Positions 52,401 to 62,643 of a DNA stretch of 64,000 nt are shown here, piece by piece (position 1 is the stretch's first letter; each line of letters starts with the position of its first letter). The stretch spans positions 2,088,001-2,152,000 of the forward strand of contig JAZBQD010000014.1 in the NCBI GenBank assembly GCA_036583965.1. The letters are read 5' to 3'. Under the pieces are notes generated by a model. It saw nothing but the letters and a program-made list of their open reading frames with translations, ran no database searches and was not told the origin of the DNA. The position numbers and the translations under genes were made by a program. The DNA is from Prunella strophiata (taxonomy: Eukaryota; Chordata; Aves; Passeriformes; Prunellidae).

Positions 52401-52822
52401 TTCCTCACACAGGAGTGAGGCTCATGCAGAAATGTCAGATGAACAAGACTCTTGGTGGTCACCAAGTTCAACCTCATGCTCAGAGGTAAATCTCCAATGC
52501 CAGATCAGATTGCAAAGGCCCTTGTCCAGTTGAGTTTCAGAAATCTTCAAGAAAGACTTGGAATCATTCTCTGCTCAAGAGGCTTGGATTTTTTACTACT
52601 GTTTTTATTGTAATCTGTTAGAATTTGCTTTATTGCAGTTTATGACCATTGCTCTTTTTACAGTTCTGAAGAGGGTCTGGCTCATTTATAAAATCCATGT
52701 AGTTAATGAAGGCTGCAGTTAAGTCCCTGCTTTTGTCATCTCTTCATGCTGAACACATGAATCCCCTTCAGCCTCTCCTAGCACATCACATCTCCTGGCC
52801 CTGTACCCTGAATTCTGTGAAC
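52401..52822 (-). mobile_element. Nested CR1 3' fragment, minus strand
   Basis: Read on the minus strand, 52807 down to about 52406 aligns with plus-strand 53217-53341 followed directly by 55009-55275. It runs from the 'acagggccaggagatgtgatg' block, through the 'tcataaatgagccag' join, to the CR1 tail words 'ctggacaagg' and 'catgaggttg'. It therefore represents the CR1 3' region without the LTR. A 22-bp block at 52555-52576 is flipped relative to the other copy. The fragment is 5'-truncated and has no coding capacity. Confidence 0.85.
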
Positions 52823-52874
52823 TCCTGGAGTTGCTGCTGGGGTGGAACTATTTTTTCACTGATCAGCAAGTCAG
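52823..52874 (+). repeat. 52-bp direct duplication, right copy
   Basis: Partner of 52349-52400. The CR1 host sequence continues from here at 52875. Confidence 0.9.
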
Positions 52875-53341
52875 GCAGAGCACAGCATCAGCAAGTTCCT
52901 GGCTAACAGCACCCTTGGGAGGAGGGCTCAGGGTGATCATCCCCAGGGACCTCAGCAAGCTGGGGGTGTGAGCAGAGTGGAGCAAAGCTGGAGTTGAGCC
53001 AAGGCCAGTGTGCAGGTGGAGGAGCAGCACCCTGAAAATGGCCTGAGGGTCCTGGTGGGAGACAAGCAGGATGATGTGCTGTAATGGGGATGAAGGTTAA
53101 CTGCTGTGGGGAGAATGGTGATTATTGCCATCTCTTCTGGAATAATCTGTCTGCTTTTGGGCACATCAGTGTGAGAGAGAGAGGGAGACAAACACGAGTG
53201 AGTCCAGCACTAGCAGGCTACAGGGCCAGGAGATGTGATGTGCTGGAAGAGGCTGAAGAGGATTCATGTGTTTAGCCTGAAGAGACAACAAAAGCAGAGA
53301 CTGAACTGCAGCCTTTCATTAACTGCATGGACTTCATAAAT
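52875..53341 (+). mobile_element. CR1 LINE, host copy part 2
   Basis: Plus-strand CR1 sequence continuing from part 1. The 'cctcagcaagctggg' block lies at about 52950, the 'gaggaggctgaag..ttcatgtgtttagcctg' style block at about 53247-53280, and 'ctgcagcctttcatt' at about 53307. It breaks at 53341 where the LTR begins, and continues after the LTR at 55009. Confidence 0.82.
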
Positions 53342-55003
53342 TGCCTTGGTTTGAAAAGACAGGTGTCTGATAAGGAAGGCAGGAGCCTCCCCTGAAATGG
53401 AGAATGTAAACCCCCTCCCTCTGAATTATAATTTTGAAATTAAGGGGCTCTCAGGCAGAGATATGGGAATAGGAATAATAGTTCTTTACTAGGAAAATTA
53501 AAATGCAAATACAATAGTACAAATAAACCAAACCACTGGAAGAGTCAGAATATGCCCTGACCCCCTCTTGGTCACAGTGTTGGTGGCACAGTCCCATGCC
53601 ATGGGGGCTGCAGCCCTCCTGCAGTGCCAGGGCTGGTTCTGCTGGAGCAGGGATCCTGCACAAGGGGGAGTTTTCCTCTGCAGCTCCAGGGCTGCTGCAG
53701 ATGGGCCTGCTCTCCCTCTGGGAATGCAGCAGAGGAGAAGAAAGCTGCTCCTCTGGGAATGCAGCAGAGGAGAAGAAAGCTGCTCCTCTGGGAATGCAGC
53801 AGAGGAGAAGAAAGCTGCTCCTCTGGGAATGCAGCAGAGGAGAAGAAAGCTGCTCCTCTGGGAATGCAGCAGAGGAGAAGAAAGCTGCTCCTCTGGGAAT
53901 GCAGCAGAGGAGAAGAAAGCTGCTCCTCTGGGAATGCAGCAGAGGAGAAGAAAGCTGCTCCTCTGGGAATGCAGCAGAGGAGAAGAAAGCTGCTCCTCTG
54001 GGAATGCAGCAGAGGAGAAGAAAGCTGCTCCTCTGGGAATGCAGCAGAGGAGAAGAAAGCTGCTCCTCTGGGAATGCAGCAGAGGAGAAGAAAGCTGCTC
54101 CTCTGGGAATGCAGCAGAGGAGAAGAAAGCTGCTCCTCTGGGAATGCAGCAGAGGAGAAGAAAGCTGCTCCTCTGGGAATGCAGCAGAGGAGAAGAAAGC
54201 TGCTCCTCTGGGAATGCAGCAGAGGAGAAGAAAGCTGCTCCTCTGGGAATGCAGCAGAGGAGAAGAAAGCTGCTCCTCTGGGAATGCAGCAGAGGAGAAG
54301 AAAGCTGCTCCTCTGGGAATGCAGCAGAGGAGAAGAAAGCTGCTCCTCTGGGAATGCAGCAGAGGAGAAGAAAGCTGCTCCTCTGGGAATGCAGCAGAGG
54401 AGAAGAAAGCTGCTCCTCTGGGAATGCAGCAGAGGAGAAGAAAGCTGCTCCTCTGGGAATGCAGCAGAGGAGAAGAAAGCTGCTCCTCTGGGAATGCAGC
54501 AGAGGAGAAGAAAGCTGCTCCTCTGGGAATGCAGCAGAGGAGAAGAAAGCTGCTCCTCTGGGAATGCAGCAGAGGAGAAGAAAGCTGCTCCTCTGGGAAT
54601 GCAGCAGAGGAGAAGAAAGCTGCTCCTCTGGGAATGCAGCAGAGGAGAAGAAAGCTGCTCCTCTGGGAATGCAGCAGAGGAGAAGAAAGCTGCTCCTCTG
54701 GGAATGCAGCAGAGGAGAAGAAAGCTGCTCCTCTGGGAATGCAGCAGAGGAGGAATGCTTGGCTCCTGCCCTGGGCAGAGCATCTCCCAGTGGGATGATG
54801 GAATTTGATCAGCCATGCAGGGACACTCACTGGCCATGGACAGAAGATAATTAATAATTGATGGCCCATGAACAGAAGAGATCTCCTGGAGGGAGGATTG
54901 GCTGTGGGAGAGATAAAGAAAACTGCCCAATGAACAGAAGAGAACTGCCCCAGCTCTGACAGATGGAATATAATCCCCCAGCCACATCTTGCAATTCAAG
55001 ACA
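53342..55003 (+). mobile_element. Solo ERV LTR with internal minisatellite
   Basis: The element begins TGCC and ends GACA, so it has the TG...CA termini of retroviral LTRs. It lies between 53337-53341 and 55004-55008, a 5-bp duplication with one mismatch (TAAAT and CAAAT). The nested CR1 fragment at 52401-52822 shows the same site without an LTR, which confirms both ends. The 5' part matches the fragment at 49339-49668. Without the 35-bp array the LTR would be about 625 bp. There is no internal retroviral region and no gag, pol or env, so it is a solo LTR, probably from recombination between two LTRs. The plus orientation follows the matching fragment. The songbird family name is not assigned. 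Confidence 0.88.
53716..54752 (+). repeat. 35-bp minisatellite, 29 copies plus a partial, inside the LTR
   Basis: The unit starts CTCTGGGAATGCAGCAGAGG and is 35 bp long. Starts run from 53716 to 54731 in exact 35-bp steps. That gives 29 full copies and a 30th that breaks after 'gcagcagagg'. I see no substitution between full copies. Part of the unit is self-complementary: CCTCTGGG and CAGCAGAGG share the CCTCTG/CAGAGG stem. Because 35 is not divisible by 3, all three plus frames and two minus frames stay open, which creates apparent proteins of 394-495 residues. None has a recognisable domain outside the repeat, so they are not annotated as genes. Confidence 0.98.
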
Positions 55004-55275
55004 CAAATGAGCCAGGCTCTCTTCAGAACTGTGGAAAGAGGAATGGTCATGAACTGCAATAAAGCACATTCTAACAGATTAAAATAATAATAGTAAAACT
55101 CTTAGACATGGAGTCATTCTCTGCTCTTCTTCAAGATTTCTGAAACTCAACTGGACAAGGGCCTTTGCAATCTGATCTGGCACTGGATTTACCTCTGAGC
55201 ATGAGGTTGAACTTGGTGACCACCAAAAGTCTTGTTCATCTGACATTTTTGCATCAGCTTCATTCCTGTGTGACA
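55004..55275 (+). mobile_element. CR1 LINE, host copy part 3 (3' end)
   Basis: Continues the CR1 host after the LTR. It reads 'gagccaggctctcttcag' at 55009, 'aactcaactggacaaggg' at about 55145, 'gcatgaggttgaacttggtgacc' at about 55199, then a tail like 'cattcctgtgtgac' near 55260-55275. These are the standard CR1 3' words. The 'gcaataaagc' stretch at about 55056 is CR1 sequence here, not an LTR poly(A) signal. Confidence 0.85.
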
Positions 55276-58200
55276 TCTTTTTGACCTAAGGTTTTTGTAT
55301 ATTACAGCATTTACACTGACTGTCCATAAGGCAGCCTGTTGAACTAATCTGAAGCATGTTCCCTAAATCAAATGTCTAAAGATCTTAGTAAAATAACTTG
55401 GTAAAGGTCTTAGTAACTTAGACATGAACATAAACCCCTAAATTCTGTGGAAAATATAGGTAATATTGCTATGTGGTTGTCTGTACATATGTGCCCAGAG
55501 CAGTTTTATTTTCCCCTGCTCCTTGGGCTCAGTCATGTCATTTTGTCTTTGTATTGGTTTGGCTGAAAAAAAGCAAAATTCTTCTGAAAAACAGCAGATT
55601 CCATTAAGTGGAACAGTCCATAACTCTCTAGTTCAGCAGTGACAAGGTGTGTCCTGTTGTCCTACTCTGATCAGACTGTTAGGCTTAGTCTTACCTGTCT
55701 TATATTTTTAGGAAGTTAAGCTGTTTGTTCAAAGTTCTGGTGCTTCAGCACTGATTTCAATTTCAATTTGAAGGCCTTCAGAAATAACTATTTTTTTTTT
55801 TAATGAAATTGAAAACTGGACAAAACCAGAAAGTTGCTGTAATTAAATATCTAAATTTTCTCTTTCAAAATCAGCCCTTACATTCTGGTAAGTTTCTGTG
55901 TCTCAAAACTGGTAGATCTTTGTCTTCCAATGTCATGTGCTAATGCTTCATCAAGTCCTAACACTCAGCTCAGGGCTGGAGGCTATTAATGAAATGTAGA
56001 TTCTTCTGGAAATAGCATAGCTCTTACAAAGAGAGGCTTTATTGCCACAGAACTAACAGGAGATTAATTATTTCTATAAAACTTATCTTATGCTATCAAA
56101 AAAAGGAGGAGAAGATTGCTAACTTCATTTCAAGCTGCGGATCAGTATTGTAAATTAAATGTGCCAAGCAAGAAAAGGAGGCACAGTCTCTTCTTATTGA
56201 CCACTTAACACATAGCACAATTTTGAATCCCAAAATTTTAGTTCATCCATGGTGGTTTCTGTTTGTTTAAGCCTGAAAAAAATTAATTTTTAGAAAATAC
56301 CAGATTAATAGAACTTGAATTTATTAATCCATCCAGTCACATTTTGAAAGACAGCACATGGCTTTGCATTACCATAGACTGATGGTAAAACTCTTACATT
56401 TTCCAGCTCATTTCTGCATTGTTAATACTTGGCTCCAGTCTCATATTCCATACTTTTTCGGAAAACAGCATTTCACAGGTTTTGCACTCCAGATTTTTGC
56501 TATTCTAAGTGTGACAGGTGAAATTGTTTCAAAATAGGTCACTTGCCTTCGGGGTTTAGCACTTGTGGGTTTTGGAGCCACAGAAGGGTTTGATGATCTC
56601 ACCCATTAGCTCTGAACAGGCTTCTGGCAGGAGTGTCCTGGGCACTGGCTGAGCACTTGGCTGCTTCTCTTTAACCAGTTCCTTCCTGGCCCCCATGGCA
56701 GCTTGCACCCTGCATTTATTTGTAGCTCATTCTGCCCCCCAGCTTCTGCTTTGGATGCTGCTCACACTGAAAATTGAGGGATAACTCAGGTTTCAATCCT
56801 CATTTTAAGCCTTTTCTGACTGCCTGCCACTTTTGTGGTGTTTTCCCCGTCCTATCAGAAGAATGTTTTCTGGTGTTCTGACTTGAGTTGCCATTTCTTT
56901 GCTTTGAAGGCTTCTCTGTTCTCTCTAGTTGGTTACTTCATGCATTCCTTAGGATTTCTCATCTTGCATGTGTGGGATCGCTTTTTCAAAAGTAGCAATT
57001 TATCTTGTGAATTTGCATCTTTTTTTCTGCAGGACTTGTCTCTTTGTAGCTCACATATTTCCACTAATAAATGTACAAAATTCCAAGCCTTCTCTGTGCA
57101 GGAAGGCTTGCACTGCCTTCAGTGGAGTTGCCTGAAGGTGGTGCTTGCCCACACAGTGCCCCCGTTGGTTGCTAACCAGCTCTAATTTAGGATGGTGTTG
57201 GCTCAGGACGGTTGGAAATCTGTGGGCTGTCATATTTAAAGATGTATGTGACACTAATTTGAAAATATTCATGAAGATAATCTTTGTTTAGGGTTTTAAT
57301 ACGAAAGATCTTTGCACTCTAGTCTAAAATTTGAGGTTTTGTAGAAGACCCCAGACATCCCTTCAGCTGCAACTGTGCTTTTTACTAATGCAAAAGTGAA
57401 TTTTATGTACCAAATAATTTATTCATGTTCTTCATCTCCTTTTTGCTTTATATTTTCAGAGTATTACTCCCTAGTTTTTCTGTCCTGTAGAGAAATTTCC
57501 TGCAGTGCCTGTTGTGATAATTTCTTTCCTTTCTGTGGTGTTCTTCACAGTGTCTGTAGCCTCACATGCTGCATTAGTAGTTTGGATACATCTGTTTCAG
57601 TACTAAAAGTTCCTGGTTTTAGCACACAAGCATTATGGTTTTTTGCTCATTATAATTTTTTTTCTTTCCAACAAAAAAGAATGTTTCCCAGTGGGGTTGG
57701 GCAAAATCCTGAGGTTTGAGCTTCCATTGTGGGGCAAACCTTGGGGCAGAAAGAAGTTAAAAAAGGGAGAAAGGTGATGTGGCTGAGGGCCACTCTGCCA
57801 GGCCAAGAACTTTGGAATTAGTTCTGAATTCCAGCTGAATTCTGAATTCCAGCTGAATTAGCTGGAGCTTTGTAGACAGATGCCCAGTGCTGTGGTGCCA
57901 GTCTTTGCTCTTCCCCCTTCATCTCATGAAGTGTTTTCTGACTGTTGCTGCCAGAAAGAAAATCTTTGCAGGTTAGAGATAATTAGAAGAGCATATTTAG
58001 ATAACATCTGGGGCTTTTTTGTTTGTTTGTTTTTTGGTTTGGGTTTTTTTCACTTTTTTTTCTGACTGTAATAGTTTGTCTAAGCTCAAGATATGCTGTT
58101 AAAATCTGTGCTGTTATCTCCTGTTGAAACTTAATCCTGTAGTTAAATGTTTTGTTTTCCATCATCTGGAGGATGAGATCTTATTGGTAGGAGAGAGTCA

Positions 58201-61200
58201 ATAGTTTGGAGCTGCAGCAACATTTCAGGAATAAGTGACATCACTCTGGGATCAGCTTTCTCAGAGTCTAGCAATCCTGACAGCTAAGTTGCTTTTCCTC
58301 TGGGTCAGGGCTGTGCAGTACTCATTGGGAAACAGCTTCCAAGAGAAAAGGGTCCCTCACATCCTTACGTGTGTTTTCCTGTTTGTGTGTCAAGCTTGTG
58401 CTAAAGAATTCATGTCTCTGGAGACTGGTGAGTAATTCTTATACATTTTAATGACTGTTTTTCCTAAGACATTAAGCATTTCCTCCCACTTTGGGAAAAA
58501 TGCTCTTTTTTAGATTTTTTTAATCCAGCATTCAATAACTCACAATTTATGCAAAGCAGAATACAACTTTGTTGGAGTTCAAGTTCAGATTTGAAGTAGA
58601 AGCCTAATTGTGGGTAGAGGTTGTGTTTATTACTTGCTGTAACCATGTCTCACTTCCAAGATTTTTATTTAGACATGCTTGTCTGCTAAATCATGTCATA
58701 GAGATTGAATGTAGCAGGAATTTGAGCTTTTTTAAATTTGTTTTCAGTGCTGAATGGGAAGTACTTTCCACAGAGACACTTGTAAGGTACCTGGTTTTAA
58801 CACCCAGCTCATATGGCAGTGTTATTAGATGTCAGGTTTCAAATGTGATTTTGGGGGTTGTAGATGCTTGTGGAGGGCACAAAACAGAAAACCAGGTACA
58901 TTTCCAGTCAGTCTGTATTTCTGTGTGTATTTCACCTGCAAAGCTGGGTAGTTTATTTCTGTAGGGATGTCGCATCTTGAGGTGCAAAATCTGTCAGCAT
59001 AAAAATAATTTCAGAAAGAAACACCAGCCAGCCCACAAAACAGTATCTGGTTGTAGCTTAGGATTTAAGTAACTGAGAAAGACTTCAGTTTCCACTTCAT
59101 GGTAACTGTTTTCTTTTCATAGGAGAAATATAAAATACATGTCTTCTTTTCTCCTCCCTGACAGTTAAAAGTCTAATTGTAAAAGTGCTGCAGTCCTGTG
59201 GCACTTGGAAATCTTGTCAGATTCCAATATTGAAAAGTTTTTTATTTTTTATAGCTGGAAAATTACAGCACAGTTATCTTCAGAGAGACATTTAACAAGG
59301 GAAGCCCAGGGTTTTGCTGTGTCACTTCGGTTTTGGTTTCTTTTGGTGTTCCTTTAAGGATGACAAGTTTTGATGGATGAATACATGCAAAAAAAATGTC
59401 TTATTCATCTGTTTGAAGATTCTGGGGAATACTGCAACTCATCTCAGTAAAAGTTAGGTATTGATTTTTATCAGGAAATAATTCCAGACTGAATTTGGAT
59501 GGTCTGAATCAGAGCTGTGGGTGGATGTAATACATCAGCTTCCAGAAACCTGTGCTTAGGGTAATTTCATTAATGCAGCAACTGGCAATTCTTGTGGTAC
59601 AGTAGTGGGGTGATGATGTATTGCAGATGCAGAATTGATGTAATATTTATGATTTACGTGATTTGGAGGATGACTGTTAGCATTGAAGTTCCTTTGTAGC
59701 TCTGACTCTTCATGTAGGTGGTTTGGCTCCCAACCCAGAACTAAAAACAATGGGCTCTGGGAAAAGCTTTTCAAATTCTGTTGTCGTGAATAGAAAAACT
59801 ATTTTCTGTGTAATTTTATTTCCCAAATAAATTCTAATGTTGAATTTAGGTAAATTTTAATGTTTCATTTTAGGGTGATGTTTATCTTACCAACTTGGTG
59901 CCTTTTTTTTTTTCCTCCTAAAGCTTGATAAGTTAAATTTTAATGCAGGTTTTATCACTGGTTTGTTTTGTTGGTTTTTTAAAGTGTGATTTCGGCTTAG
60001 CCATAATGGGTTTTTATAGGCAGTTATATCAAACTGTCTTCAAAGATGTTTAAAGTGCACTGTGCTTTTTGATATATTGAATGTACTATTAGATGGAAAT
60101 AAATACAGAGTCTATGCACAAAAATGAACTGCTGGTAGCATTTGAGGTTTGGAATTGTATAGATTGAATGGCACAAATAGCTGTTGTGCTGTTCTGTTGA
60201 TAGGAATTTAGGATTGTACTTAAGCTTCTAATTTGCTGCTTTGCTTTTGCAAAAAAAAAAAAAAAAAAAACCCCATGCAGCTATACATTTAAGTTAATCA
60301 GTTAAGCACATAATAACGTGCTTAAATTCTTTCCAGAAAAGAAAAGGGAATGGAATGAGGGGCCTTTCTTAAGTATAGGTCTAGAAATGCTTACTGCATA
60401 TGTTAGCTTGATCATGGCTGCTAGTATGAAACTTTCTGGGTTTGTTGGTTAACTGAGTTAGTGTGGTGATAGCTGGAATTTTCCAGTTCCTTTTTCCAGC
60501 CCATAGGAGTCACATCCTAGCTCACAAGTTTCCCATTTTCTTACAGGATTCAGGTTGTTGGGGTTTTTTTCAAAGGAGAAAAGGATACAGTTAAATATGA
60601 GCAAGGTTTTTTAAACCTTAAAGTGTACCTTCATTTAAATGGGTGGCTACTTGATATAAGCTAGAAGAGGAATGTATTGATGTATTTAAAGCCATGTTTC
60701 TTTCATGACTGAAAGAAACTTCTGGCTTTGCTTCTACACTGAGCCAGGTGTATCAGTCTGCCTATTTTACTGGTGAAAGGGGGTTACGTGTGGTTCTTCT
60801 AGTATTGAAAGTCCTGTTTTAGCTAAATAAATATGATTCCTACTGGGACACCAGGTGTGAACATCTGCAGAGTCCCTTACCTAGCCATAGGAACAAATTT
60901 TTTGCAGTAAACAAGTGAAAACTGTCATGCAGACAAACATTTTTCAAAAGCCTAAAGTGTGGTGTTTATTTTGGGAGGTGGAGAGAGGAAGGGAAAAATT
61001 TCTGATTTCACCTGAGCAGTGAAATAGTTTAGAGCCATGATCAGTGAACAAATTCTTTACCTCAAAATACCTGCTGCCTAATGAGGAAAAATATGAACAA
61101 CATTCATGGCAAGGCACTATTGCTTGTTCATACTTGCTTTTGGGGAAGCTGATGAATTCATTGCTTAAACTTTTTTTTTTTTTTTTGCCTCATACATTGA

Positions 61201-61996
61201 TCTGTTTTCACTTTCTAGAATATTCTTTTTTTTTGCAAAACACTGAAAACACTTATTTTGTGAAGACCATGTTTGCTTTTATAGCATAGCATAGTATGAA
61301 ATCAAGCTCTTAGTTTGGCATTAAATTGTTAAAAACTTTAGTTATGAGGCAATGCCAGTCATTTCAGTGTTGGAACTCTCCAAACAAAAGTGAAGATAAA
61401 TTTAGTCTGAAGCTGTTCGACCAGTATGTATTTTGTGCATTTTGTGTTCCTTTAAAATATGTAGAGTAGGCTGAATTGTTTGGTTTGGGTGGTTTTGCCT
61501 TAATTACCTCCAGGAAAAGGGCATGAGGAGGGAGGAGACCATGGCAAATGTTTTTTGCTGACTTGTCATTGGCAGGGCATCCTCAGAGTCCCTGCCTGAG
61601 GCAGGCATGGGTCAGGGGTGTGTTGAGTGTTAGCACACCACATAAACAGCAGGCATGGGGAAACCTCCCAGCCCAAGGCATCAGTATGGCCAAACTCCCT
61701 AAATTCCTACTCCACGGAGGAGTTCTTCAAGTGACAGTTTGTTTTCAACGTGCAAAACTTACTTTTGTCCCCATTCTTCATGAGGAATGAGAAATTGCTG
61801 GTGAACTGATTTCCCCCCCCCCCCCCGCCCCCTCTCAGCCTTCTGCTGTTAAAATTCATTGCTTTATGAGATCCAAATTTCATATTTGGATATTCAAAAA
61901 TACCTTCAAAGGCTCTGTCTTCAAGGGACTCTTTTACTGTGATGTCCACCATTAAAGACTAACATTGTTGTCCATATAGCTCTAGCCAACAGCCTC
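55276..61996. other. Unique AT-rich sequence, no gene recognised
   Basis: No gene or interspersed repeat was recognised. A short tandem word (about 20 bp, 'ctgaattccagctgaatt') repeats at 57826-57861, a 20-A run lies near 60251-60270, and a C-rich run with one G lies at 61813-61832. A GC-richer stretch covers 56560-56760. Confidence 0.45.
61813..61832. repeat. C-rich homopolymer block
   Basis: 14 C, one G, then five more C. It is the third long G/C homopolymer in an otherwise AT-rich window. Confidence 0.88.
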
Positions 61997-62328
61997 TTCT
62001 AGAGGTGTCATTGCCACCCTCACCAGAGCAGGATGCACAAAACCAGGCTGATAAAGAGTTTAACACAGTCTGTCATTCCTGGTCCATCAGCTCTGTGGTG
62101 CCTGGAGCTCCAGTGGGCACCAGGAATCTGGGTTTAAAGCAAAGCAACAAATAAATAAATATTGGGATTTTCAGCCAGGCATGACCAGAGGTGTTGGGTT
62201 TTTTCCTCTTTGTGCCAATTCTAAAGCATTGTGCTATTCCAAACCTGCTGGCCATAAATACATCTCCAAACTTGCCATACTTTGGAGTTAGGAAGGGGAG
62301 TGCACCCATAGAGGGTTCTGGATATCTG
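61997..62328 (+). repeat. Tandem duplication, unit 1
   Basis: Direct repeat of 62329-62643. The start TTCTAGAG recurs at 62329, an offset of 332 bp, and the offset falls to 314 bp after an internal deletion in unit 2. The minus strand is open in both units and gives near-identical peptides, but no family was recognised and no start/stop pattern supports a gene. Confidence 0.93.
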
Positions 62329-62643
62329 TTCTAGAGTTTTCATTGCCACCCTCATCAGAGCAGGATGCACAAAACCAGGCTGATAAAGAGTTTAACACAG
62401 TCTGTCATTCCTGTTCCATGAGCTGTGTGGTACCTGGAGCTCCAGTGAGCACCAGAAATCTGGGTTTAAAGCAAAGAAACAAATAAATAAATACTGGTAT
62501 TTTCAGCCAGGAATGACCAGGGGTGTTGGGTTTTTTCCTCTTTGTGCCAGTTCTAAAGTACTGTGCTGGCCATAAATAAAAAAACTTGCCACGCTTTGGA
62601 GTTAGGAAAAGGAGAACACAAATAGAGAGGCTGGATCTCCATA
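62329..62643 (+). repeat. Tandem duplication, unit 2
   Basis: Second copy of the direct duplication. It differs from unit 1 by scattered substitutions and by loss of about 18 bp around 62570-62585, corresponding to the 'ccaaacctgctgg' and 'catctcc' region of unit 1. Confidence 0.93.

Noticed and set aside
53451..55059. Five overlapping frames of 394-495 residues on both strands, apparently large repeat proteins
   Set aside because: They are produced by a 35-bp non-coding tandem array inside an LTR. Three plus frames and two minus frames are open because the unit lacks stops and is not a multiple of 3. No domain exists outside the repeat.
53342..55076. LTR extending to the 'cattctaaca' at 55076, with 'gcaataaagc' as its poly(A) signal
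   Set aside because: The inverted CR1 fragment at 52401-52822 contains the same 'aataaagc...ctaaca' sequence contiguous with CR1 and without the LTR, so 55004-55076 belongs to the CR1 host. The LTR ends at 55003.
58395..58427. Possible 33-bp micro-exon with a strong GTGAGT donor
   Set aside because: The interval is too short to judge, with an ordinary acceptor and no neighbouring exon. Donor-like words are expected by chance at this density.
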